This document shows positions 25,154 to 36,412 of a DNA stretch of 64,000 bases, piece by piece. The stretch's first letter is position 1. Each line of letters opens with the position of its first letter. This stretch comes from Torreya grandis. Its lineage: Eukaryota; Streptophyta; Pinopsida; Cupressales; Taxaceae. The notes under the pieces were generated by a model. It ran no database searches, had not been told where the DNA came from, and was given only the letters and a program-made list of their open reading frames with translations. The translations under genes and the position numbers were made by a program. Location of the stretch: contig JARHVA010000081.1 of the NCBI GenBank assembly GCA_037957365.1, forward strand, positions 3,304,001 through 3,368,000, written 5' to 3'.

Positions 25154-27720
25154 ATGTATAATTCCATTGCTCATAAGCATGGGCCTTGTGTTCCTTCATA
25201 TACTTTTGATCAAGCTCAGGTTGTCCATCGAATCACCTCAAGCAACAAGGATGCATACAGTTATGAGTTTTTCCCTTTGCAGGTTGGTGAAACATTATGG
25301 GTTTTGCCTCTTCCTCCTCAGTTTAAGCAAGTCCTTGGCCATCCTGGCTATGATCCTTACCAGCCTTGTGTTGATCCTTATCAAGTCTAATATGACCAGT
25401 TTTAGCCCTACCATGAGCTATATCATTCTTATGCCCAGTCTTCTCAGTGTGTTACTTCTCCTACTCAACCTAATCTTTTTGCCAATCAACCCATTTTCAC
25501 TTTCAAACAAGCACTGTTGGGATATGAAAAGTATGTAGTGGATGTTGACACTAGAAGGGGATGTGGCCAAGAAATCCTTGATCATTTCATCCATCAAGTG
25601 AGAAATGCATTAGCTCTAGTTAAGAGTGAATGGACTCTTATTAGAAGAGCCAATTGGAAAAGGCTTACAAATGAGATGTTAGATGTGAGTGGTTTGATTG
25701 CATCTTTGGAAGAAAAGTTGAGTATTCATGTGAGGTAGCCTTACCAAGTCTATCAAACTGCATACCCACTGCCCCAACTTTCATATCAGCCATACGCAGT
25801 CCCTACTCATGAGCCAAGTCAAGCCTGTCAAAGTCCTTTCCCCAATCATGTTGAGGAGAGTTTTGAAATAGTAAATCTTGTGTTTAAGGCCAATCTTGAT
25901 AAGCAGATTGAATTGACAAATCTTCACATGTAGTAGTCTATGTTGTAGTAGGGGAAGTGGAATATAAACCCTCACTACCCTCTCACATCGCAACCCCATC
26001 ACCCTAAAAGGAGACTTATAGTCCTAAGATCATGCGCTGGAGTAAAGTAGTTGAGTCATGGAGTGGCAAGGAGGAGAAAGACATTGTTCAAGAGTGTGAG
26101 GTAAAAAATGAGGCTAGTCCTTCTCAAGTCCCTCCCACCCTTCCTCAAGAAGCTTCTTGTACTCCATGGTAGCCTTCATGCACTCTCCATTTCTATGATG
26201 ATTCCTATGAGCTCCAAGAAAGACTCTTTCAAGAAAATCTAGATAAACAAATTGAGGAATTAGAGGCAAAGGTGAGATTGCTTAGTGAAAGAGAGATGGA
26301 AGTTTCAGACCTTAGAGAGGAGCCTATGCCAAAAGACACCCCTTCTACCAATCCTCAAGCTAATTTTGATATTGATGAAGTGTTGTTCAATTGGAGAGAA
26401 GAAAATCAAGTGATTTTGGCCCAAGGTCTGCCCCTATTTTCTCATAAGTTTTCAAAAAGATCCCCTACTTTCCATTCCCAACCTCATTTTGACAATCCTT
26501 GTGTTCCACCTCCTTGCCTGGTAAATGAAGAATGTTTCTCTTATGTTGAGGAATCCATCTTGAAGGAAGCAAGTGAAGAGCAGTATGCTCAGTTCATGAC
26601 TGATCAGGGAGACTTCATGAGTGCAAATGAGGAGGAGATCACCATAAGTACCCCCTTTGATGAAAAAGAAGACAAGTAACAACCTTTTGCCTCTATCTAT
26701 GATGAGGAAGAGATGATCTTTTAATCTTTTCTCACTCTGCAAGACGTCATGGAGGAGCATGGACAGATTCTTGATCATGTTTTGAATGATTTGTTTGAAG
26801 TCATTAGAGCAGGTTACACTCTTCTTCAAGGAGGCTATAAGCTAGCTAAGGGTGGAGAAGGTAGCATTGGGACTCAAATAAGTATGTAGAGGGGCTATAA
26901 ACTTTTATATTTATCCTTTCAAGAGGTTGGTGAATCTGAAGATGATAATTTTGAAGTCATCAAGGAGGAGCCTATTTTGAAAGAGGCAAGTGAAGAAGAG
27001 AGGATCCAATTTGCAACTGATCAAGAAGCTCTCATGGATGACAATGAGGAAGAAATAATCATGGATGTTCCTTTTGAAGACATCATCAATAATGGAGAAG
27101 ACACAAGTCATGCATACATGCAGATGTTCCATCAATATGAAGAGGAAAGTAAGTATGGTGAGCTCTCTCCTCCCTTTTTTTATGAACTTCTTTGTTGCTT
27201 TGATGAAGAAAATGACCATGCCATGGAACCTGAGTTGGGGGAGAATCAGGAGGATGTCTTTGAACAACTAGAGACTCTAGTTTTTGAGCAAGAAAAGGAG
27301 AGGCTTGTCTATCTTAAGGAAAGCTTTGAATAAGAGAGCATTAAACAAGAAGGTGATGTTTTGTAGAATGAGCAATCAGTTTGTGATCTCATTTCAAACA
27401 TCACAACAATCACCCTTCTTCATGAAAGTAAAGATGAAGTAGAGGATCAGTTTAATTAGGTTTTTAATGAAGTAGTAGGGAACAAGTCAATCCATGATGC
27501 ATGTCAAGGGGGATATGAGCTAAGTGAGGCTTATGGTGATAAGCTAACAGCCATCGATTTCTTGATGAAATACACCAACATGAAGGGCCAACATGAGGCA
27601 GTCTCGAAAGAGCAAAGTGAATACACAGATGTTGGAGACATGTTTGACCCTGATCCACTTGGATACAAGCCAATCAAGGTGGCAGACAAGAAGAATAAGT
27701 CACCAAGTCTCCTTTCCATT
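25154..27720 (+). pseudogene. Level 2 gag-like acidic protein
   Basis: Coding text runs in one frame from MYNSIAHKHGPCVPSYTF (25154) to about 26000, then one frame over from about 26200 to the TAG at 27721, with scattered stops. The first part is proline- and tyrosine-rich and includes a helical block NALALVKSEWTLIRRANWKR (about 25600). The second part is strongly acidic, with a coiled-coil-like LDKQIEELEAKVRLLSEREM segment and two copies of a repeat: ILKEASEEQYAQFMTDQ (about 26557-26607) and ILKEASEEERIQFATDQ (about 26971-27021). The end is DPDPLGYKPIKVADKKNKSP. There is no zinc knuckle and no enzyme motif. Gag-like is inferred from position only. Confidence 0.6.
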
Positions 27721-28364
27721 TAGCCACTTGTCTGGCACCATAATTTTTCTTGCCATGAAGGAGACTTAATAAGTTTTCCCTTTGATCTAGGAGGGAGGCA
27801 AATGTACCTAGTTAGTTGTACATAATAGTTTGTTTTCAGTTGTGTGTCTTTCATTTTCCCTAAGTGTTGTTGCATGCATGTGTGTAGTTTTTTAGCCTTT
27901 GTTATGTGTGTTTTCCTTTGTGTTTGAGGTAAAGCTTTATTGGTTCATAAGTCTTTAGAAGGCTATTGCTAACCTTTTCAATCTGTGTTCTGATTCTGTG
28001 CCCAATGAACTTTGAGGCTACCAGTTTATCTAAGCATAGTAGGCATGCTTCCCATGGGAATCACCAATTTATTGACCATTTTGGTCCTATAGGGCAAAAA
28101 ATTAGTCTCCTTCTTCCCCTGTTGTCTTGAGTCATGAATTTGGTTTTCACAAGCCTTTCAGCAAAGAGATGGACCAGTTCAAAGAATGAAAGGATTTTAC
28201 AAAGCTTTGAGGACAAAGTGTCCAAAGAAATTCACAAGGAAAGAGACCAAAATTTGAAGGAACATTTCCTAAAAATTGTAAAAAGTGGTTCAACATCAGG
28301 GTTCAATGATATGAAATGAACTACACAAACCGACCAATAGTCACATGATCTTTCCAAGAGCTTT

Positions 28365-28605
28365 AAACTTTGAACTTAGAAATATTGAAATATTGAACCA
28401 TTGAACCATTGTAGGTTCAAGCGGTAGGTTCAAGTAGTAGGTTCAAGTGGTAGGTTCAAATAGTAGGTTCAATGATACATTTAATTCATAAGGGAATTGA
28501 GTGAACATGACTCCTTGCAGAACACAGAGTGTTGAACTATTGAACCGTTAAACCATTGAACTCTGAAAAAGGGTTCAGGTTTAATTGAAAGGTTCAAAGT
28601 CATAA
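28365..28605 (+). repeat. TTGAACC/AGGTTCAA motif array (3' LTR copy)
   Basis: Counterpart of 22590-22810. The number of GTAGGTTCAAG units is slightly higher here (four in a row near 28410-28470 against three), so the array changes by gain or loss of units. Confidence 0.75.
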
Positions 28606-28769
28606 TTTAAAAAATTGAAATGGACTAAGAAGTTCACAAAAAGGGTAACAAAATTTCTTCGGAGGGCACTTTGGTCGGGAAGGACCAAATCAGAAGTTCC
28701 AAAGGGGCATTTCAAGACCCAAAGGGCCCTCATGGAAGGCAGTGAGAAGATTCATCAAAGAGCGAAGGG

Positions 28770-29035
28770 TAAAGGATTCCTTTGGATTTTCTGTCTGAAG
28801 GAAATCCATGACAAACAAAGGCAAAAAATTCCTTTAGAAAATACAAGGTAAAGGACAAAGGATTTATTCAAACATTTTGTCCGAAGAAAATCCAAAGGCA
28901 CATTTCCTTCAGACATTTTATCCGAAGGAATTCAAGAAGAGAAAGGGTTGGGACTCCAAGTAAAATATTTCCTTCACAAAAAATGTCTAAAGGAATTCCT
29001 TCAGACATTTTATCTGAAGGAATTGAGAACTAAAG
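28770..29035 (+). repeat. Hairpin array (3' LTR copy)
   Basis: Counterpart of 22985-23240. Palindromic units occur near 28904-28931 and 28996-29023. The stems differ by a few bases from the 5' copy, some of them in paired positions. Confidence 0.7.
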
Positions 29036-30669
29036 GAACTCGAAGGGCAGGTGCCCTTGCAGGAGACTCTCGATGGACCAAGAAGGGACTTTTTCCAAGG
29101 CCAAAGGGACACCTTCCCTTTGGGAAGGATCAAACACATAAGCCTAAAGGAATTGGAAAGCCAAAGAAATTTCCAAAGGGGTGATGGGCCCGAGAATGTC
29201 AATTTTTAGGGTAGCAAACTAGCCATTGGCTTTCAAATGGTGACAGGCTTATGGATGTCAAATTTATGATGATGAAATAGCCATTTGGTTTTTGAATAAT
29301 GACAGGCCCGTAGATGTCAATTTTGATGGGATGCATCAGTTGTTGAAGACAAGCTAAAGGACTAATGCCTTCATGACAAGTGGCTCAAAAGAGCTCGAAT
29401 GGCGTAGGCCCAATATAATTCAAAGGGGCATAAGACCCGAGGAGTGAACTCAGTGACCTACTGAGAAAGAAGCCTAAGGAGCCAGAAAAGGATGAGAAGA
29501 TAGCCCTGAGAGCTTAGATTGCCAGAAAGAGACAAAATATAGCAAGGAAAGAGGGAACAAAATAGAGAATCCAAAACACAACAATGCACACATACGACAA
29601 CATTTGGAATGTTCCAAAAGATGCACCTAACCAAGCATAGGGGTAAATAGAATAGCCTAGGTGGCAAAAGAAAATGTTGGTAGAGGACTTATTCCAGCGA
29701 TTGAAATAGTCTCTGCCAAGTGGTCATCAAGGAGCACAAATAGTGAAAGTGCAGCCTATTTTTTCCTTGTTTTACATTAATGAGTAAATAGTTGCATAAA
29801 ACCCATGCTTTTGTAGTGATTTTTAATACGAGTTAGGTGCTAAAGTCCAGACTAGCGACATTTATAGCATGGTTATTTTAGGGCTTTCTAGAAGGATGGC
29901 ACCAGCTTGACTAATTTTTCTCCTCCCTAGGTGTTCAATACATCATGGGCAACTTTTTCCAGAAGGTGCCAAAAGCCTCTTTCTTTCTCTATATATTGAA
30001 AACTCTCATTGGAGAAAGGGATCTCTCATTTTGTAAGGCGAAGCCCTAGCAAAATTTCACCTTGAATCAATAAGAAAGTGTTATACCTCTATCTGATTGG
30101 TTATGCTTTTGAGTGTCCATGTATCAATTTTGTGTTCAGTTATTTTAGCTTGATGCTCTCAGAAATTGACACCAACACACCTAGTGTATCCAAAGCACCA
30201 ATTTTTCAGGTTAATAAGAAGTGTTACATCTGAAGCGCAGAGATAGAAAAGAGTAGCTATCAGATAGTGTGTTTTCTACAATGCCTGTGGTAAATTACAT
30301 TTCCTATGTGTCTTCATTAAGCCTCCCTTTTAAAGTTCCCTACAGTCTGGTTTTTTGCCAGATAAAGTATATGTTCACCCCCTTTCTAGTTTGAAGTGTG
30401 AACAACTAAGTAGATCAACATCATTTGGTGCATCACCACATAGAGTAGTTTTATGTTTTGGTTATTTCTTCTCTCTTTTCACCCCCACCATTGTTATCAG
30501 TAGTAGTAGAAAACCTTCAGAGATGCATCAAAGGGAGATAGCCCTTATCTAGATATTCTCCCCTCAGTTTTTCTAGACCCACAACAAGAGAGGAGTCTCC
30601 ATTGTGTCATGTGGAAGATAGAAGCTCAACCTTTCTATCAAGGGTACAATCCACAACATCAATAGTACT

Positions 30670-30785
30670 TACACAAAAGATGGAAAAGGATTAAAATAGG
30701 CCCTAAGATAGGTCTAGGGCTAATCTAGGACAAGGTGGTCTCAAGTAACACTCATTACAATCAAATGACATTTTAGATGAATATA
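30670..30785 (-). repeat. Level 1 element, 5' LTR, second piece
   Basis: Continues the LTR cut at 22293. GGCCCTAAGATAGGTCTAGG and GACATTTTAGATGA match 15551-15630 of the other LTR. It ends where plus-strand level 0 gag resumes. Confidence 0.85.
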
Positions 30786-31438
30786 TATTCAAAAAAAAAT
30801 TCTTGCTCCTTTACATGATTTGACTCCATTTAATAAGTTTCAATCATTTTATGATCTATGTCACAAATTTAAGGATTGAGAAGTCAAACTTCTCATAATG
30901 AATAAGCCAAAGTATGAGTCCAACCTAAAAAAAAAATCCTAATGTAAAATTTTTGTGTAACCCAAATTTAAAATCAAAATTTAATGATAATAAGAATGAT
31001 ACAAAAGTAATAGTCAACACAATTTCATATCCAAGTGATCAGATTGTTCTCTTAGCTCTACCAAGGAGGTAACTTACACATTTACAAAAACATCCTCATA
31101 ACATATTTAAAAAGTTGCTTGAGTACAACTTAATATCTATCCCTCCCAAAAAAGGGGTTGATATGAGTAAGCCACAATCCAAGAAATCCAATAGTAATGC
31201 ATATTATGACTATCATCAAGGTATGAGACATTTGACCAATATATGCATTAGTTTGTAACATAAGATACATGATTTGATAGATGACAACATAATTGATGTT
31301 AACACATCTATAGAAGATTCAAAGATAAATCCTAATAGAAGTAACAAGTTGAAGATATTTAATAACCCTTTTCCTAATAATGAGGTGCAACCACCTACTT
31401 ATCAACCTCATGTACAAATGACTTGCAATGTACATTGT
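30786..31438 (+). pseudogene. Level 0 gag, second part
   Basis: Resumes the protein cut at 14402: APLHDLTPFNKFQSFYDL, CHKFKD followed by a stop, and EVKLLIMNKPKYES. It then has a block that parallels the minus-strand level 1 gag (MKDWEVKLLSMGKLKYTIES) and DDNIIDVNTSIEDSKINP, parallel to ANSIDVGTLIEAPKTQP there. It breaks off at 31438 where element A begins. No level 0 protease was found after element A. Confidence 0.8.
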
Positions 31439-31978
31439 TGGCAAGTAATCTTAATTGTATTTACTTTTATAATTAATGTAAACCAAGTATAAATACCCCC
31501 TTGATCTACTTTGTGTTATTGTTAATGAGTTTTTTACAAGTTGGTTATCATTGTAACTTTGGAATCACTATACTCTTTGATATCACTTATGAATATAATG
31601 AAAATAAGCCTGTGTTGATGTGATGTTTGTGTTTAAATGTCTATGGTTATAATAGAGTTGGTATTATCTGTCATCATTTTATGAAAACTTCATTCTATTT
31701 TTATAGTTAAGTGTTGAACAAGTAAGCTGAGTTAGCTATAGGACTAAGGATGAGTTTAGTACATAGTACTTGTTTAAGTGCCCTTGTCTAGGAAATTATA
31801 AAAATATACCCTTGCAAAATAAAACCAGTGGGAACAAGTCTTAAGTTGTGTACTTCGAGTGAGCATGAAAGAACTTGTTCTTGCATGAAATACCAATGCA
31901 CTAACACGTTGGAACTCTTATTCACTTAGGCATGTGAATATAGAAAGACATGTCAATTTAAAGGAAAAGAGCCCAACA
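31439..31978 (+). repeat. Element A, 5' LTR
   Basis: Starts TGGCAAGTAATC and ends GCCCAACA. Co-linear with 47699-48246, sharing TATAAATACCCCCTTGATCT and AAGTGTTGAACAAGTAAGCT, among other blocks. Confidence 0.87.
31488..31495 (+). promoter_or_regulatory. TATA box, element A 5' LTR
   Basis: TATAAATA followed by CCCCCTTGATCT, kept exactly at 47756 in the other LTR. This is the best-preserved promoter-like site in the window. Confidence 0.65.
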
Positions 31979-32949
31979 TTTAAGTTATGTTGTTGGGACC
32001 TATAACATTTGTTTGCATGATGGTGGAAGATGTTGGAATGGTTATCTCTGGATAATATTAAACAATGAGTTACTAGGCTAGAAGATAAATTTTTGTTACC
32101 ATTTCTTGAACCAAGAATTTTTACATACACATAGGTAGAATAAACTATATACGACTAACTTTATGAGTTATTCTTTGTAGAAGTGTCCATTCACCTTCAT
32201 GCTTGGATTTTGACATATGCACAAGGTCAATTAAGGAACTATGAATGAAAGATAGCTTGGTTAGTAGAGCGTTAGTCAGCCTTAGCATTTTTATAAGTGC
32301 ATTCAATGTATGCATTAGATGTTTGGTGGCACGAAACCTTAAATAGTTACATTTTGTAATACATGGTCTCAACATACTCCTGTCTAGAGGAAGCCAAGTT
32401 TCACTTCCTCTAAGAACTACATGATAGATATCTCAAACATTTTTTACTATAAATTAAGAATATATTAATGGATTCTAGACTTGAAAGCTTCTCCATGGAT
32501 GACTAAACTCGCTCTCTCATATGAGTATCATAATTGGTGGGGAAATGGAGGGGCACATTTTGATGTAAAATTGTTGGTTCAATATGGTATTCAGTCAATG
32601 AGAGTTATGGAAGTACAAGTATGATGAATTTTGGCAAAGGGATATGAGTGAAAGCGATCCAAGAAGGGGATGTGAAGACTTAAGAAGTGTCATAAGGGTC
32701 CACAGGGAAGTGGAAAGGCATAGCAAAGACTCCCAAACCATAAGACTTCACTTGATGCTAGTACAAGTATGCACAGGAGGAACAAGTTAGGCAATGATGA
32801 CTAAAGAAGCCAATTTGGATAGGCCCAGTTCCCCACCCACACTGTGTGCTCATGCTATTGAGTTAGACAATGTTTTTATATGCAATTGGGATACAAATAG
32901 TGTAAAATTAGAAACTAAACTTGTTATAGATACTTTTGTAGACTAACAC
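31979..32949. other. Element A leader, no gene
   Basis: About 1 kb between the LTR and the first gag text. No clear primer-binding site or reading frame was recognised; short minus-strand frames here are not supported by any family. Confidence 0.45.
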
Positions 32950-34620
32950 CAAGATAGTAGTTTATTGTTGATATTTTCCCATTACAATATAATTCTATGG
33001 CCCATTTTGGAATGCTTGGTGGACCAAACATAGCAAGTTGGAAGAGTACTAGCCCATCTATAATTAATCATCCCACCTTAGTTCCCAATGTATTGAGTGC
33101 TTTTGTTATTGTAGGAAGCATGGGATGTTGTACCAATGGTGGTTCAATAGAGGATCTAGAGGAGGTACAGGAGGCATTGATAAACTTCCCCCACAAGGTC
33201 TAAGAGGGACAAAAAGGACATCGCATTAAGCTCCATTACATTTACCTCATCTTCCCACTGTGTATTATGATATGCCACTCCATTTACATGAGTATCATGG
33301 TGTGGATAATGTAGTAGAACATGATCACAAGTGTAAACTTATATAGTGAGCACATGGAATTACATATTTTAAATGAAAAACAACTTAATTTACCACCATT
33401 CTTTTAGACTGCATGCATAAATGGTACTGTAAGTTTGATCTACAGTAGGCTCTAGTGAGTTATGAACAACTGAAGGTAGATTTTTTCCAAGAGTTTAATA
33501 TCCTAGAGTTTGAACAATAGAGCATATTTACCCTAAAGTATATCAATCAAAAACTAAACGAGAGCGTGCATGAGTATGATGCATGTTTTAAGATGCTTCT
33601 CTCTAAGCTTTATTTTGATATAAACACTACTCATCATGCCCAGTGGTTTGTAGGAGGCTTATTTCTTCCCTTCTGATGCACCTTATCACAAAACACCTTC
33701 ACCAACATGCATAAGGCCTTGAAATCTACCCTTCATGTCAAAGTTGTTGGAATCATAGACATAGGGATTAGTCCCTTCATGGAGGCTCAGATTATTTTTA
33801 TGGCATCTTAATTGGAAAATCTCACTGTGCATAGTACTCATAACACTCGTAATGGTTTATAGTGTGTGGACTGTGAATCTAAAGGCCATAATAGGAATAA
33901 TTGATCCAGAAAGAGTATTCATGCCATGATAAAGCAATCTTATGAAATTTACCAGGAAGAGCATGATGTGAGGGATTGCCCCTACTTCAATATGACACAC
34001 AATCAAATGTATCTCCATATTATAAGATATGTGATGCATATACTCATGATACCAATGATTGTCATCTTATTAGTGAAATCTATGATTTGCATGTGTATGG
34101 TACTCATCAGACTTATGTTTCCAATAACCAAGATAATGGTGGATGATGATCTTTCAAAGGTTGTGGTCAAGGATGTGGAGGTGGATGTTTTCCACCAAAA
34201 ACCTATTATATGTATGGTTCCCAAGAGCACTACCAATGTGATTACCCAATGTATCCCATGTGCATTTTTTATAAAAATGAACATCATCTAGAGGAGCGCC
34301 TAGACCTTTATACATATATCATGAAGGAGAGAAATGAAAAGGGTGTTAGAATGATATGAATCAAAAAGACTCAATGAAGACCATGCCCTGCTACTCCAAC
34401 TAGTCCCAAAATCAACATTACTACATGAAGTGATGCTTAGTCCCAGTTCATGTCCTACCATTCCACTGAAAAGGTTCAACGGGAGGAGACTTACATGATT
34501 TATTATTTGGATGTTCAACAACAGAAGTTACATGACACCATGAATTTGGTGAGGGAGCTTCAAGGAGAGATCTAATTCCTTAAGGATTGAAATGATGTTA
34601 TACGTGTTGACATGTAAAAA
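32950..34620 (+). pseudogene. Element A gag with zinc knuckles
   Basis: Text begins around HYNSMAHFGMLGGPNIASWK (about 32982). The capsid-like block KVDFFQEFNILEFEQ, then FTLKYINQKLNESVHEYDA and HAQWFVGGLFLPF (33478-33670), matches the plant Ty3 gag pattern. Zinc-knuckle remnants follow: CVDCESKGHNRN (33862-33897), IYQEEHDVRDCPYF (about 33950-33991) and ICDAYTHDTNDCHL (shifted frame, about 34029). Several expected cysteines have been lost. A glycine-cysteine-rich piece GCGQGCGGGCFPP and EHHLEERLDLYTYIM follow. Frame changes and stops are frequent. Confidence 0.78.
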
Positions 34621-34799
34621 GCTATGGATCTTCATGACTCAACACATAATGAGGTCCATAAGTTATGCAAGTGACTCCTTGATGAATATATTGTACCTCT
34701 TTTACAGATTAGCTAAGGCATCATACACCTATGCCTATAGAGGATCATTGATTAAACCATGCATGATGACAAAAGACTCATATCTAGCCTAGTTCAGAG

Positions 34800-35306
34800 G
34801 GGGATAAAGATATATTGGTAAACATCACCATTGATAGAAGGGTCATTCAGGACATCCTAGTTGATATTGATGCCAAAGTAAATATCCTCACTTGTGATGC
34901 TTGGAAGAATATGGCAATCCCTCATTTGTAGCCTTCTCCTCATGTGTTATTTATGGCCAATAAGACTCGTGCCCTACCTATTAGAGTCCTTAAATATGCC
35001 ATCATGGATATTTTAGGTGTCACTTTCAAACATGCCTTTGAAGTGATTGAGTTATCCAAAGTTGATAATTTCTCAGCTATTTTGGGTCACCCTTGGAGTT
35101 ATGCGAATAATGTTGACTTAAGCTTCAATAAGTGCTACATCAACTTTAAAAACAATGAGGAACACATCATAATACCCTTAGACCATGATCAAGGACCTCC
35201 TTATATTGATTCAATTAACACTAACAAGGGAATTAACCATATTTATAATGTCACAACTCAGGGTACTGAATGCCTTAATCCTATTCTGAATGGCATATTG
35301 CATTAG
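34800..35306 (+). pseudogene. Element A aspartic protease
   Basis: KDILVNITIDRRVIQDILVD (about 34808) leads into the active-site region DIDAKVNILTCDAW, which corresponds to D-G-G/A-G-V-N in relatives, so the glycine after the catalytic aspartate is lost. The clean frame 34944-35306 continues with MANKTRALPIRVLKYAIMD, FSAILGHPWSYANNVD (the ILG-PW flap-side block) and an end around GPPYID. It would have cleaved the gag-pol polyprotein. Confidence 0.78.
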
Positions 35307-35455
35307 GCACACACATAGTTTATATCTGACACTATCAGTAATGCTTGCGACTATTAGGTTGATGATGAGTATGATCTTACGTGAAGGATCTATGGTGCTA
35401 TAGGTATTCAAGAAGATGCTCTATAAAATCACCATAAATATCATAAGTTTCTTTT

Positions 35456-36412
35456 TCTTCATGGATGTATAATGGTTGTGCCACCCACGTGGTTAGATGA
35501 AGCTCCTAGGTTTCATGGTCATATGGAAGTCTAAGAGTTTGTGCAGTGGTTAAAGGCCTTCTACATATTTGAAGATGATTGAATATGTTTGATTATCCAT
35601 ATTTTTGATGGCACAATTATTCAGTGGTGGAGAACTCACCATCATAACTTACTTAAGATTGAGTTCATTCTACTTTAAACCATCACTTTCATCACGATAA
35701 CCATGCTCTTGGCACCATATGTTATGATGGCATTAGTACTCCAGAAGCTCATATTGAATCCTAAAAAAACATGTAGAAGGTGGATGTGATGTTTTTACTT
35801 GAGTATCTATGGGTTCATGAATTTTATGGCACTCTATGCACTTAGGCTAGAACATGGTATGTACATGAATAATGACACATGGAGATATATCGTTGGTGTT
35901 TCCTTAACAATACTATGATTGAAACATTTTCTTACTCATTTACTCATATGGATTTACACCTCACCTTATAAGCCATGTGATAGGATATTATAGGTGACCC
36001 AACACCGATTGATGATCACATCAAGCATATACATGGCATGTAGGAGGAGAGCTTGGACATTTTTCAAGAACTTGATACATAAAAATCATTCTCATTGCCT
36101 AAACATGAACTAGACCATGCATAAGAACAGATCTAGAAAGGCAAACAAAAGGTCATGTACCAAGTTGGTGAAGATGTTAGCTCTGACCCACTCGACCCAT
36201 CTATTAATCACTTGGTTTAACATATAGAGTATGGTGCATGAAATTTTTGAGACACCATCTAGGATGATCAACATTTGTATTTAGAGCCATTTCAAATGAT
36301 CTAGCATAATATTGGCACAAAAGATGCACCCAAGATGGCTATTGTGGGAAACTATTGGTCTGATATAGAAATATATAAGGTTTTTGAACTATTAAATTAG
36401 TATCAAGATGAC
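35456..36412 (+). pseudogene. Element A protease-RT linker with a gag-like block
   Basis: EAPRFHGHMEV, EFVQWLKAFYIFEDD and IHIFDGTIIQWWRTHHHN (about 35499-35650) look like the core of a retrotransposon gag domain, although they lie after protease. Later text, QKVMYQVGEDVSSDPLDPS (about 36146-36203) and EIYKVFELLN (about 36366), is of the kind that precedes reverse transcriptase. The copia element cuts it at 36412 and pol resumes at 40860. Confidence 0.55.

Larger units (their letters stand above)
22294..30664 (+). mobile_element. Level 2: pol-less LTR element with 2.6-kb LTRs (LARD-like)
   Basis: An 8371-base element with LTRs 22294-24881 and 28070-30664, an internal region of 3188 bases and flanks GTACC (22289-22293) and GTACT (30665-30669). 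The LTR edges are TGTTGA and TCAACA (the 3' copy reads TATTGA and TCAATA). A primer-binding-site-like sequence follows the 5' LTR. The internal region codes for an acidic gag-like protein but no protease, reverse transcriptase or integrase is seen. Size and content fit a large retrotransposon derivative. Orientation is taken from the primer-binding site, the TATA boxes and the coding strand. The two LTRs are still easily aligned, so it is younger than its host element. Confidence 0.9.
28070..30664 (+). repeat. Level 2 element, 3' LTR
   Basis: Matches the 5' LTR along its length, including the motif array (28365-28605), the hairpin array (28770-29035) and the TATA box (29990). The preceding 40 bases are not purine-rich, so the polypurine tract is either eroded or unusual. 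Confidence 0.9.
14403..30785 (-). mobile_element. Level 1: gag-protease-only Ty3-type element (TR-GAG-like)
   Basis: A minus-strand LTR element with LTRs 14403-15635 and 21186-22293 plus 30670-30785 (1233 and 1224 bases when the inner insertion is removed). Flanks TATTT (14398-14402) and TATTC (30786-30790) fit a 5-base target duplication with one change. Gag and protease are read at 20928-18802, a polypurine tract abuts the 3' LTR, and no reverse transcriptase, RNase H or integrase is visible in the 3.1 kb after protease. Its own length is about 8.0 kb. This fits the non-autonomous TR-GAG class. It sits inside gag of a related plus-strand element. Confidence 0.82.
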
